From Sediminibacterium sp. FEMGT703S (GTDB taxonomy: Bacteria > Bacteroidota > Bacteroidia > Chitinophagales > Chitinophagaceae): DNA of 64,000 nucleotides. The notes below the pieces were generated by a model that ran no database searches, was not told the DNA's origin, and saw only the letters and a list, made by a program, of their open reading frames with translations. The stretch's first letter is position 1; every line of letters begins with the position of its first letter. Below are positions 37,329 through 45,581 of the stretch, piece by piece. A program made the position numbers and the translations under genes. The stretch covers positions 434,001-498,000 of the forward strand of contig PGCO01000013.1 of the NCBI GenBank assembly GCA_002786355.1, read 5' to 3'.

Positions 37329-38030
37329 CTATTTAAAAATTGCATCGCTTAACCCAGTGTTAATGGTGTATGCAGTATAGTTAATTTCAACGCGTCCTTT
37401 TTTACCTTTCATTTTGTCTTTAACTGCCTTATCTGTATCATCAAACTCTAAAGTAATTCCCTTGGGGAGCTTGTAGTCTTTTGCATTAAAACTAAACAAT
37501 ACTTTATCGGGCAATCCATAAGATGCATATTTACCATACTGTAATTCCATCTCGTAGGTACCATTCTCACGAGTAGTTGTTACCGATTTGCGTATTAACA
37601 AATTGGTTTCATCAATATATAAAGTTGATAAAATAATTTCACCTGCATCTGCTTCTGGCAATAGCTTTACTATTCTGACAGGAGTATTCCCTACTGTACT
37701 CATTCCTGCATCTATTGCTACAAATCCAGTTTGCATAATCATGCTGCCAATATTAATACTTACTCCTCCCTTTGGCAATACGGAAATTCCACCATCCCTT
37801 TGTAGTTTAAATTTATCGGGGCTTTTAAAATACACCTTTACTCTACCAATTGGGGCTTTAATAAATGCCACATCGGTTTTCATTCTACCATCAGCGGTAT
37901 AATCTTTTACTTTCTCTAATTTGGCTTTTACTTTCATTACTAAAGCATTCATATCTTGTGCATGCGAAGCCACTGAAAGAAATATAGTAGTAAAAAGGAA
38001 CAATAATTTTTTATTCAATTTCATCTTCAT
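37329..38030 (-). CDS. LolA-like outer membrane lipoprotein carrier family protein
   Basis: A protein of about 233 residues from the chosen start MKMKLNKKLLFLF, with a signal peptide ending ASHAQ. A start two codons later is equally possible. The ORF extension to 38099 begins with TTG inside the ABC permease gene. The mature part has a LolA/LolB-like half-barrel pattern (VKDYTADGRMKTDV, VKVYFKSPDKFKLQ, IDETNLLIRKSVT), as in DUF4292- or LolA-like periplasmic proteins. It probably binds a lipid or lipoprotein; true LolA function is not shown. It is the last gene of a six-gene minus-strand run that includes an ABC exporter. Confidence 0.75.
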   Translation of the reverse strand: MKMKLNKKLLFLFTTIFLSVASHAQDMNALVMKVKAKLEKVKDYTADGRMKTDVAFIKAPIGRVKVYFKSPDKFKLQRDGGISVLPKGGVSINIGSMIMQTGFVAIDAGMSTVGNTPVRIVKLLPEADAGEIILSTLYIDETNLLIRKSVTTTRENGTYEMELQYGKYASYGLPDKVLFSFNAKDYKLPKGITLEFDDTDKAVKDKMKGKKGRVEINYTAYTINTGLSDAIFK

Positions 38031-38040
38031 AAACGGGTGA

Positions 38041-38916
38041 TTAACTGAGAATATCTTTTTTTCTAAATAGCAAAACAGCACTGCCCACAAACAAAACAAT
38101 GTGAACTGCTAAAACCGTTGCAGAACGGATGATTTTATCTGGATATTGAATACTTCCTATAATTGCTTCGTTGGCATCGTTGACCTTGAAGTCAAAAAAC
38201 TCCTTCCAAGTAATCATATGGGTAGTAAACAAATAAGGCTTAATCAAATTAAACAAAGGAATATTCATGGTACTCAGAATAGTACAAACAATAATCACAC
38301 TCATAGTTGCAACGATTGGACCAATTGAGTTTTCTGCAAAAAAAGATAAAAAGAATCCCAATGCTGCAACGGTAACCATCGCCAATGCAGCAAAACAGAA
38401 TGCTCCAGCATAACGCCAAAAAACATCTGACTCTTTTACAATTACTACATAACTACTCTTCATCAAGAATAAATCATCTGTACCAAAAATCAACATGCTT
38501 AAAAACAAGCCCATGATAGCAATCCATATTAGTAGCAACAAAGTATAAATAACAGAAGCTATAAATTTTGCCATCACAATAGAAGTTCTTGACTGTGGTT
38601 TAGTCAATAAGATTCTTAAAGTACCCATATTGGCTTCACCCGAAATCATATCCGCTGCAATTAATGCAATCAACAATGGCACATGCACCAGTAAAAGTTG
38701 CAGAATAACATAGCAAATGAAATAGCCGTTTAATATTTTACCATCTACACTAAATGAATTGGCAAAATCGGCCATTACAAAATCGGCATATTCTTTACCA
38801 TCCACCAATAATCCCAATTGGATTACACCAATTAGTGCAGTAATAGCAGCAAAAGACAAATAGGTTCTTGGCCTTTTAAATACTTTGTATAACTCAATTT
38901 GTAAATGTTCCCACAT
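38041..38916 (-). CDS. ABC-2 type permease
   Basis: A 291-residue membrane protein with six helices, spaced as in the ABC-2 permease (NosY/YfiM-like) family. The segment MISGEANMGTLRILLTKPQSRTS is split by a helix boundary and contains the conserved E...GTLRILLTKPxSR motif that contacts the ATPase. It overlaps the ATPase gene by 23 bases, which indicates translational coupling. Substrate is unknown. The next gene is the LolA-like protein ten bases downstream. Confidence 0.9.
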   Translation of the reverse strand: MWEHLQIELYKVFKRPRTYLSFAAITALIGVIQLGLLVDGKEYADFVMADFANSFSVDGKILNGYFICYVILQLLLVHVPLLIALIAADMISGEANMGTLRILLTKPQSRTSIVMAKFIASVIYTLLLLIWIAIMGLFLSMLIFGTDDLFLMKSSYVVIVKESDVFWRYAGAFCFAALAMVTVAALGFFLSFFAENSIGPIVATMSVIIVCTILSTMNIPLFNLIKPYLFTTHMITWKEFFDFKVNDANEAIIGSIQYPDKIIRSATVLAVHIVLFVGSAVLLFRKKDILS

Positions 38917-39829
38917 GTTGTTTTCCTGCTGTTACTTGTAAAAAATAATCTTCCAGACTATGTCTTGCCTGCAAGGAATAAATATCAACGCCTGAAGCTG
39001 CCAACATTCTATTGAAGTTGGGTATATCTTCTTTGTTTAATCCAACCATGATTTGCCCATCTCTTTCAGGCAATAAATTGTTCGCCCAATTAGAGGACTG
39101 TATGGTTTGTATAGCTGATTCATTATTGGCTACACTTATTTGTAAAATGGTTTGTTGATCATTAAACAATTCTGCAGAACTGCCCTCCACTAATTTTTGG
39201 CCTTTATCAATAATTAAAATACGGGTAGCAATTTGTTCAATTTCATTTAACAAATGAGAAGAAACAATCACTGTTTTTTTCATTTCTCGCGATAAAATCA
39301 AGATCAGATTCCTTATATCAGCAATACCCTGTGGATCAAGACCGTTTGTTGGTTCATCTAAAATGATTAACTGCGGATTGTGAACTAATGCAATCCCGAT
39401 TCCCAAACGTTGCTTCATACCCTGAGAAAATGTCTTCACGGTATCATGCGCCCTTGAAGCAAGGCCTACCATTTCTAATTGATCCATCAATAACTTATTG
39501 GTTGGCTTTACTCCACTCAATTTGGCAAACAACTTCAAATTTTCGTAAGCTGATAGGTATTTGTAAACATCGGGCTTTTCAATTACGGCACCGATTTGTT
39601 GCAAGATTTCTTTGCGGTGTTTATTTAGATCATATCCGAATATGGATATCTCACCACTGGTTGGGGTGATTAGCGTCAATAACATTCTTATTGTAGTACT
39701 TTTTCCTGCGCCATTTTGACCCAGAAATCCATATACATCGCCCGATTCAACCGAAAAAGATAGTTGATTAACTGCGGTGAGGTTATTGAATTGCTTAGTG
39801 AGTTGGGAAACTTTTACTATTTGTTGCAT
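38894..39829 (-). CDS. ABC transporter ATP-binding protein
   Basis: A 311-residue ATPase from the chosen start MQQIVKVSQL; the longer reading begins with TTG within the probable promoter. Walker A GQNGAGKST is at residues 37-45, the signature is FSQGMKQRLGIG and Walker B is LIILDEPTNGLD, followed by the His-switch SSHLL. The C-terminal roughly 90 residues form the DUF4162-like tail of drug or antibiotic exporters. It forms the motor for the ABC-2 permease it overlaps. A perfect -7 element lies 15 bases upstream, so the gene can be transcribed separately from the regulator gene before it. Confidence 0.95.
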   Translation of the reverse strand: MQQIVKVSQLTKQFNNLTAVNQLSFSVESGDVYGFLGQNGAGKSTTIRMLLTLITPTSGEISIFGYDLNKHRKEILQQIGAVIEKPDVYKYLSAYENLKLFAKLSGVKPTNKLLMDQLEMVGLASRAHDTVKTFSQGMKQRLGIGIALVHNPQLIILDEPTNGLDPQGIADIRNLILILSREMKKTVIVSSHLLNEIEQIATRILIIDKGQKLVEGSSAELFNDQQTILQISVANNESAIQTIQSSNWANNLLPERDGQIMVGLNKEDIPNFNRMLAASGVDIYSLQARHSLEDYFLQVTAGKQHVGTFTN

Positions 39830-39844
39830 TGAATTGTATAACAA

Positions 39845-39852
39845 CAAAACTA
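39845..39852 (-). promoter_or_regulatory. -7 element TAGTTTTG for the ABC exporter genes
   Basis: A perfect TAnnTTTG match on the minus strand, in the short gap between the winged-helix regulator and the ABC ATPase start at 39829 (15 bases). Confidence 0.5.
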
Positions 39853-39862
39853 GTTAAGATGT

Positions 39863-40147
39863 TTAAACTTTTAGGTATTCTTGAAGTGCTTTCACATAAT
39901 CTTCAAAAGCTTTAATGCCTTCAGGGGTAACTTTACAAGTAGTTTGAGGGTAATTGTCCTTGAATTGTTTTACCACTTCTATATAGCCCGCATCTTTTAG
40001 TTTTTGAACCTGTACACTTAAGTTACCAGCAGTAGCATTTGTTTTCTCCCTTATAAAGGTGAATTCAGCTTCTTTAACGCTAATGAGTAAACTCATAACG
40101 GCCAACCTAAGCTGCGAATGCAATATGGGATCAAGTTCTTTAAACAT
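39863..40147 (-). CDS. Winged-helix transcriptional regulator
   Basis: A 94-residue single-domain regulator with a winged helix covering nearly all of it. The recognition helix region reads TNATAGNLSVQVQKLKDAGYIEV, divided by a turn, and the wing is followed by VTPEGIKAFEDYVKALQEYL. It resembles the HTH_34 (PF13601) group, which often sits beside membrane proteins and ABC exporters in Bacteroidota. It has no ligand domain and probably binds DNA as a dimer. Its start overlaps the membrane protein gene before it by eight bases, so all are one operon. Confidence 0.87.
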   Translation of the reverse strand: MFKELDPILHSQLRLAVMSLLISVKEAEFTFIREKTNATAGNLSVQVQKLKDAGYIEVVKQFKDNYPQTTCKVTPEGIKAFEDYVKALQEYLKV

Positions 40148-40823
40148 TGGCTCTAGTCTGGGCTAGGTATTTGTTTCTTAAAATGATACCAGGAATAAAC
40201 CAGCAAACCAATGCCGAAGCAGATCCTAATAACATATCATATTTACTCTCAGTAAATAGACTGAGCATAAAAAACCCATAAGTAATTAGCGCACCAATTT
40301 TCATGGGGTTAAACTTTTTCACCATTCCCGTAACCATGGTTGGAAAAGCATAAATCAAAATATAGACAGAATAAAGGGAGGGTGTAAATGGTCTAATTAT
40401 TTCGTCCGGACGTCCATCTGCGTAATGCTTCATCATCGTAAAACCCTCTTGTGAAAAATATTTTTCGGTTTGAACCGGTACTATATTCTGGTAAAAACTC
40501 AATGCAAAAATACTGATGCCAAAAACCAGCCAAACAGCGTTTACTACATCTTCGTCGTATTGCTTTGCTTTTAAATTTTTCTTCTCTTTAATTGAAATGT
40601 ATACTTGAGGAACAATAGCGGCAAATACCAACCACCAAATATCAATCACTAATGTGAAGTCATATTCTCTTTGTAAATAACTCACGAAAGAAGCAATTGA
40701 AACTACAGCTCCCCAAAGTAAAGAGCCTATACCCGTATCGTGATAACTGCCTTTCGCTTTTTGAATCATATTGGCAATTAGTTGCAGGCTTTCCTGCTCC
40801 GTTAGTTGTTTTTCTTCTGACAT
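40140..40823 (-). CDS. Membrane protein, paralogue of the next gene
   Basis: A 227-residue protein with about five helices. A soluble N-terminal helix of about 35 residues carries the motif SLQLIANMIQKAK. The upstream gene's product has the matching SLALIESMINKAQ, followed in both by G..L.WG.VV and a similar helix pattern, so the two are tandem duplicates. I do not recognise a named family. Its gene overlaps the winged-helix regulator by eight bases and starts one base after its paralogue, so it probably works with the regulator, perhaps as a membrane partner. Confidence 0.72.
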   Translation of the reverse strand: MSEEKQLTEQESLQLIANMIQKAKGSYHDTGIGSLLWGAVVSIASFVSYLQREYDFTLVIDIWWLVFAAIVPQVYISIKEKKNLKAKQYDEDVVNAVWLVFGISIFALSFYQNIVPVQTEKYFSQEGFTMMKHYADGRPDEIIRPFTPSLYSVYILIYAFPTMVTGMVKKFNPMKIGALITYGFFMLSLFTESKYDMLLGSASALVCWFIPGIILRNKYLAQTRANV

Positions 40824-40824
40824 C

Positions 40825-41415
40825 TTATGCTTTTTTAATTCTTGCTCTGAAAGAATAGCCAGGAATAATCCATGCGATTACCACTGCTGGAATCAATAAT
40901 AAAATTATTTCTCGAGATTGAACATAAACTGAAATGGCTGATAAAATCCAGCAGGTAATGCCACCAATTTTCAATGGTTTAAATCGCATAATGACTCCGG
41001 ACAAAAAAGTAGGTATTCCGTAGAAAAGAAGTATGAAGGCATAGAGCATTGTCCAAGTTCCTAGCTTAGCCATGATAAAAGAAACAAGCGCCATAGATAT
41101 TCCAAAAGTTACCCATACATAATTAATGATTTCATCCGTATAGGTTTTTACCGTCTCTTGTTTTTTATGTTTAAATGAGTAATAAATCTGAAAAACAACA
41201 GCACCCCAAGTTAGTATCCATACCATACCCGATTTAGGACCAATATCCGTGAAGGTTAACATGATATAATGACTAAGCGAACAAATGGCCACTACCCATC
41301 CCCAAACTAAATAAAGTGTACCATTTTCGGAGAAACGGTTTTGAGCTTTGTTAATCATGCTCTCAATCAATGCTAAACTAGAATGGGCTGTTAGCTGATC
41401 TTCATTCTGTTCCAT
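40825..41415 (-). CDS. Membrane protein, first of a tandem pair
   Basis: A 196-residue protein with about five helices from the chosen start MEQNEDQLTA; three extra residues are possible from 41424. It shares the N-terminal helix motif and layout with the protein encoded next, but has a shorter loop between helices 3 and 4. It is the first gene of the minus-strand run with the winged-helix regulator, ABC exporter and LolA-like protein. A near-consensus -7 element TATCTTTA lies between the hairpin at 41440 and this start. Family unknown. Confidence 0.7.
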   Translation of the reverse strand: MEQNEDQLTAHSSLALIESMINKAQNRFSENGTLYLVWGWVVAICSLSHYIMLTFTDIGPKSGMVWILTWGAVVFQIYYSFKHKKQETVKTYTDEIINYVWVTFGISMALVSFIMAKLGTWTMLYAFILLFYGIPTFLSGVIMRFKPLKIGGITCWILSAISVYVQSREIILLLIPAVVIAWIIPGYSFRARIKKA

Positions 41416-41439
41416 AACAAACATTTAAGTATAAAGATA

Positions 41440-41456
41440 GCCCCGCAAAGCGGGGC
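41440..41456 (-). terminator. GC-rich hairpin between two minus-strand operons
   Basis: GCCCCGC-AAA-GCGGGGC, a perfect seven-base-pair stem, 22 bases after the TPR-like gene stop. The T-tract is poor. On the minus strand TATCTTTA, a near-consensus -7 element for the next gene, follows directly. Confidence 0.6.
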
Positions 41457-41478
41457 ATTTGCAATTTACATGCACAAC

Positions 41479-42108
41479 TTATTGACAAGCAGCCAAGAGT
41501 TGACCTGCTTGTTCCTTTCCCCAACTTGGATGAAGCGCAGATGCAGGTTTATAATTACCGAATAACTCTACCGACTTTTCAAACAATTTTTTTGCAACTG
41601 CTTTACCACCACCAAATGCTTCAGGCACATTCATCAAATACTGACCTTCTAATAAATAAGGTCTAGGATTATTCGGTTCAATGGCTTTTGCTTTTGCTAT
41701 CGCTTCAGAAGCAACTGCTCCGTAAGACTGCCACCTAGACATTGGATCAACAGTTAATTGCATTACTGCAACTTGCTGCTTTAAGCAAAATATTTCGGCA
41801 TTTGACTTTTCAATTGCTTCTGCTTTTGCAATCAACGCATTCACTTTTTCAGCTGTTTTATCTTTATCCGCAGATGGATTCATAAATGCTGCAATCGTAT
41901 AATTTCTTGCAGCGTAATAATAAGGTAACCATTGGGTTTTCTCGGCATCTGCAACTCTTTCAAAAAATGATGCGGTAGCATTCATTTCATCAGCAGTTTT
42001 GCTTTCTTTCATTTTAGCCAATCCACTCTGCATAGCAGACTCAAATTTGGTTTGTGCATTTAATCCAAGTGTTACAAAAAGTGCAACAGCCATTAATAGT
42101 TTTTTCAT
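41479..42108 (-). CDS. Secreted TPR-like protein
   Basis: A 209-residue protein with a signal peptide (residues 1-18, ending LNAQ). The mature part is alpha-helical and Ala/Lys-rich, with helix pairs such as AMQSGLAKMKES, WLPYYYAARNYTIAAF and PRPYLLEGQYLMN that resemble degenerate TPR repeats. A cysteine lies near the middle and another near the end. Function is unknown. It follows the 2TM protein by 27 bases and is probably the last gene of the TonB-receptor operon, closed by the hairpin at 41440. Confidence 0.7.
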   Translation of the reverse strand: MKKLLMAVALFVTLGLNAQTKFESAMQSGLAKMKESKTADEMNATASFFERVADAEKTQWLPYYYAARNYTIAAFMNPSADKDKTAEKVNALIAKAEAIEKSNAEIFCLKQQVAVMQLTVDPMSRWQSYGAVASEAIAKAKAIEPNNPRPYLLEGQYLMNVPEAFGGGKAVAKKLFEKSVELFGNYKPASALHPSWGKEQAGQLLAACQ

Positions 42109-42135
42109 GATTTAAAGTTTAAGTGTTGATTTAAT

Positions 42136-42414
42136 TTATTTATTTTTTAATTTTTGATATTCATTTTCTACATCATTGATGCGATTTCCTTGGTATGCTT
42201 TAAGGTATTGAAAAACCAATCCTAAACCCCAACCCAGTATCGGCCAAATGGGCCAGAAATAATCTAGATTTTCTTTAGATCCAAAATACCATACCCCAAT
42301 TAAGAAAAGATTTACAAAAACATAGCTTAATACACTCCTTTTAAAGCCAACCCTTTCTTTGGCAATTTGCCAGAGTAATTCGTCTTTTGGTTCGTTGATG
42401 TTTGTGTTGTTCAT
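42136..42414 (-). CDS. 2TM domain protein
   Basis: A 92-residue protein with two membrane helices (about residues 27-45 and 53-70) and short charged ends, matching the 2TM domain family (PF13239). These are often found near histidine-kinase or regulatory genes in Bacteroidota. Here it lies 21 bases after the TonB-dependent receptor and before the TPR-like gene. Function is unknown. Confidence 0.8.
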   Translation of the reverse strand: MNNTNINEPKDELLWQIAKERVGFKRSVLSYVFVNLFLIGVWYFGSKENLDYFWPIWPILGWGLGLVFQYLKAYQGNRINDVENEYQKLKNK

Positions 42415-42435
42415 GTTGTTAAGTATTAAAATTTA

Positions 42436-44676
42436 TTAAAGATTATTATTGATATTTTGTTGAGAACGATCTACACCCCAGCTAAGAAAAATACCTAAGA
42501 AAAAACTTCTGTTTGCTGGAGGATTCACTTCTGAGCGAATCAAGTCTCCATTGGTATCTCTTAAACGACCACTGTAATTGTATCCAAAAATTTGTCGTTC
42601 GTTAAATACGTTGTTTACACCTAGTACTACTACTGCATTTGCTTTTCCAATTTTAGGTAACCAATTCAAGCTAAAATTATTGGAACTGTATCCGATGGTT
42701 CTATCAACTAAAAAGTCTTTTTGAGATCTGTTCGGATTAAAATAAGGTCTACCTGTACTCCAATTATAACTCCAGTTAACGCCGAACATATTTTTAACCC
42801 AGAATTTTTTCAAAACCACACTTCCACTATGGGTTGCAGCGAATGTTGGTTGTACCAAAGCAGTGTAATTATTGTAATCTCTTTTGGTATCTAGGTATGA
42901 ATAACTGATCCAGTAATCAAAGTTTTTGAATGTTTTTCTATCTCTCCAAAAAAGCTCAATCCCTTGTGCATAACCTAATCCCGCATTGCTTACTGTTGTA
43001 GGAAAACTGTTGGAGGTTTTTAATAAACTTACATAGTCTTTATAAAATGCTTGAGCACGAAATGTATAATTATTAGAAATATGTTGATAGGTTAGTATAT
43101 AGTGATCTGCTCTTAAAAAATCAACTCCAAACTGATTAATTAAATATCTTCTTTCGGGAGTTTGATAAAAAATACCATAGTCTGCAGACACCTGACTATT
43201 CTTTCCAAGTTTATAAGACAATGCCATTCTTGGGGCTACATTCATTTTATTTAATAAGCTACTATGCTCTACTCTCACACCAGGACGAAAAGCCAATTCA
43301 TTCGTTATATATAAATCCGCTTCAGCAAATCCTGCAGTATAAAAATCATTCACTTTTGAAGGGAAAAATCCATTGATATTTTGGAAACGACTACTGTCCG
43401 AATTATTCCATACTTCTGTACCAAAACGTAAAGTATTAATAGAACCAAATCTCTTGTCTACTACAACCCTAGCTTGAAGCATCCACTGGTGTGCATTTAA
43501 AGAAAATCCGGTTTGATCAATTACTGGAATATTGGTTTTAGGAACTGCTTGGTATTGCTGATTTTGAACCTGTGTTAGAATCTCGTCTTTATTATAACTT
43601 ATGCTGGCAGCAATATTCATTTTCCAACCATTCCCTAAAAACTGTCTAAAGCTAACATTGGTGAATAAATTTTGATTCTTTAAGCTAAATGCATTCCATA
43701 ATCCAATACTGTCTAAAGATGGATTTCTTACCCCCAGGGTTCCTGAGTTATAATAAGCATAAAGTTTAAATACGCCATTCTTTTTTGTTTTAAAACGATA
43801 GTTAATATCTGCAGTATGAAAATCAGGAACTTTAAAAAAGTCAGGTGCTTGTGGAACTAATTTTTGATACACCGCTAGGTTGGTCCAGTTATAACTAAAT
43901 CCATAACTTGATTTTTTATTTTCAGACACTTGTTGCAAACCAACAGTAGCAAACAAAGGCGAAAGCCCTACTTGTAATTCCGATTTTTCTGGAATATCTA
44001 AACTCTCTAAGCTCAATACACTACTTAAAGCCTGTCCATATAAAGCAGAATATCCTCCACTACTGAATACAGTGCCACTGAATAAGAAAGGAGAAAATCT
44101 TCCCCTTTGAGCGATTCCAGGTACACTGCTATAAAAGAAATTATTCACTACTGTTCCATCGATGATAATTTTAGCTTCTTCAGCAGATCCACCTCTTATA
44201 AATAATCCTTCTTGCTCCCCTACTTTTTGTGCACCAGGTAAAGTTTGAATAGTTGCCGAAATATCAGCATTTGCACCAGCGGTTGTTGCAATATCCAACG
44301 CTTTTAAAACGGTACCTTTTTTCTTGTCGCTTGCTTCGTAAGAACCTGCTGTGATGATGACTGCCTTTAGTTCGTTTATTTCCTCTTTTAAGATAAAGCT
44401 GATTACCACCGAATCTGTTCCTAAAACAATGGGAAGCTCCATGGTCTTGTACCCCATATTACTTGCAACCAATAGCGCATTCCCTTTTTCAGTTGTTTTA
44501 AATAAGAAAGACCCGGTGGAATCAGACATTGTTCCATCGTAGCTGTCTTTGATAGAAATATTTGCGCCTGCTAAAATGCGACCCTTATTATCCCTTACAG
44601 TTCCTTTTACCAGAACTTGAGCTTTTAATAAGCAAGCCAGCATCATTCCCGCTGTAAAAATTAAAATTGCTTTCAT
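42436..44676 (-). CDS. TonB-dependent receptor with carboxypeptidase-like N-terminal domain
   Basis: A 746-residue outer-membrane receptor from the chosen start MKAILIFTAG. The ORF extension to 44697 overlaps the -7 element and was rejected. A signal peptide (ending LLKAQ) is followed by a CarboxypepD_reg-like domain (about 20-105, VKGTVRDNKGRILAG), a plug (about 120-230, with GLFIRGGSAEEAKIIIDG) and a 22-strand-type barrel. Ligand is unknown; no SusD partner is present. It heads an operon with the 2TM and TPR-like genes. The promoter upstream matches the full Bacteroidota consensus. Confidence 0.92.
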   Translation of the reverse strand: MKAILIFTAGMMLACLLKAQVLVKGTVRDNKGRILAGANISIKDSYDGTMSDSTGSFLFKTTEKGNALLVASNMGYKTMELPIVLGTDSVVISFILKEEINELKAVIITAGSYEASDKKKGTVLKALDIATTAGANADISATIQTLPGAQKVGEQEGLFIRGGSAEEAKIIIDGTVVNNFFYSSVPGIAQRGRFSPFLFSGTVFSSGGYSALYGQALSSVLSLESLDIPEKSELQVGLSPLFATVGLQQVSENKKSSYGFSYNWTNLAVYQKLVPQAPDFFKVPDFHTADINYRFKTKKNGVFKLYAYYNSGTLGVRNPSLDSIGLWNAFSLKNQNLFTNVSFRQFLGNGWKMNIAASISYNKDEILTQVQNQQYQAVPKTNIPVIDQTGFSLNAHQWMLQARVVVDKRFGSINTLRFGTEVWNNSDSSRFQNINGFFPSKVNDFYTAGFAEADLYITNELAFRPGVRVEHSSLLNKMNVAPRMALSYKLGKNSQVSADYGIFYQTPERRYLINQFGVDFLRADHYILTYQHISNNYTFRAQAFYKDYVSLLKTSNSFPTTVSNAGLGYAQGIELFWRDRKTFKNFDYWISYSYLDTKRDYNNYTALVQPTFAATHSGSVVLKKFWVKNMFGVNWSYNWSTGRPYFNPNRSQKDFLVDRTIGYSSNNFSLNWLPKIGKANAVVVLGVNNVFNERQIFGYNYSGRLRDTNGDLIRSEVNPPANRSFFLGIFLSWGVDRSQQNINNNL

Positions 44677-44694
44677 TTTGTTCTTTTGACAAGA

Positions 44695-44726
44695 CAAACG
44701 TAGACTAGTTTATTTTATAAACCAAA
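44695..44726 (-). promoter_or_regulatory. Full-consensus promoter of the TonB receptor
   Basis: On the minus strand TTTG (44726-44723), 20 bases, then TACGTTTG (44702-44695): both elements perfect and the spacing ideal. The ATG at 44676 is 18 bases downstream. Confidence 0.8.
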
Positions 44727-44802
44727 TTATTTTATAAATATTTTTTTCTAGAGCCAACTTTTAGCGTCAGAATTTTGTTTTAGTATTGATAATGAACAAT
44801 TT

Positions 44803-45528
44803 ATGAAAGAGAAAGCTATTTTCCTGACTGCTCAATGGGAATACTTAGTGATGTTGAATTATCAAATTCCATCTGAAATATTGACTCCCTACCTCCCTAA
44901 AGGGACTGAATTAGATCTTTATGAAGGAAAAGCATTAGCAAGTATAGTTGGATTTCTATTTAATGACACCAAAGTATTTGGCATCAAATGGCCATTTCAT
45001 ACCAATTTTGAAGAAGTCAACCTTCGCTTTTATGTTAAAAGATTTGATGGGGTAAAATGGAAAAGAGGAGTCGCATTTATTAGTGAAATTGTTCCAAAAC
45101 ATATGATTGCATGGATGGCAAATGCATTATACAATGAACATTACAGCAGGATGCCTATGCAGCACCAAGCACATGTTGAAAATAATTTTTTACAACTAAA
45201 CTATGAGTGGCAAAACAAGCAACAATGGAATAGCTTAAAAGTGAAAGCACTTAACCGCCCACAACCAATTACCTCTAGTACCCAAGAAGAATTTATTTTT
45301 GAACACTATTGGGGATACAATCAACTCAATAAAAACACGCTAATTGAATATGGAGTAGAACATCCACGTTGGGAAATCTTTCCTGTTACCTATTTTGAGC
45401 TTAATGCAGATATTGCTAGATTATATGGATCAGACTTTGTACCCTATTTAACTGGAAATCCTGAAAGCGTAATGTTGGCAAAGGGTTCTGCTGTTACCAT
45501 TCGCAAGCCAAGCTTTTTCAAAGTATAA
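44803..45528 (+). CDS. DUF2071 (YqjF-like) family protein
   Basis: A 241-residue soluble protein matching DUF2071, the family of B. subtilis YqjF, with LTAQWEYLVMLNYQIP near the start, LPKGTELDLYEGKALASIVGF interrupted by a turn, FEEVNLRFYVK and RGVAFISEIVPK. No signal peptide is present. Function is unknown; the fold is related to acetoacetate-decarboxylase-like proteins. It is flanked by the TonB-receptor operon (divergent) and the atp operon (convergent). No operon partner. Confidence 0.87.
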   Translation: MKEKAIFLTAQWEYLVMLNYQIPSEILTPYLPKGTELDLYEGKALASIVGFLFNDTKVFGIKWPFHTNFEEVNLRFYVKRFDGVKWKRGVAFISEIVPKHMIAWMANALYNEHYSRMPMQHQAHVENNFLQLNYEWQNKQQWNSLKVKALNRPQPITSSTQEEFIFEHYWGYNQLNKNTLIEYGVEHPRWEIFPVTYFELNADIARLYGSDFVPYLTGNPESVMLAKGSAVTIRKPSFFKV

Positions 45529-45532
45529 AAAA

Positions 45533-45559
45533 AGAGGTTGCCTTATTCAGACAACCTCT
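45533..45559 (-). terminator. Terminator of the atp operon
   Basis: AGAGGTTG pairs with CAACCTCT over an 11-base loop. On the minus strand a run of seven T follows, the correct polarity for atpA, whose stop is 22 bases before it. Confidence 0.88.
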
Positions 45560-45581
45560 CGAATATAATTAAAACATACCC

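Noticed and set aside
41440..41456. A riboswitch or small RNA at the GC-rich hairpin
   Set aside because: It is one short hairpin in a 63-base gap, with no further structure; a terminator is simpler.
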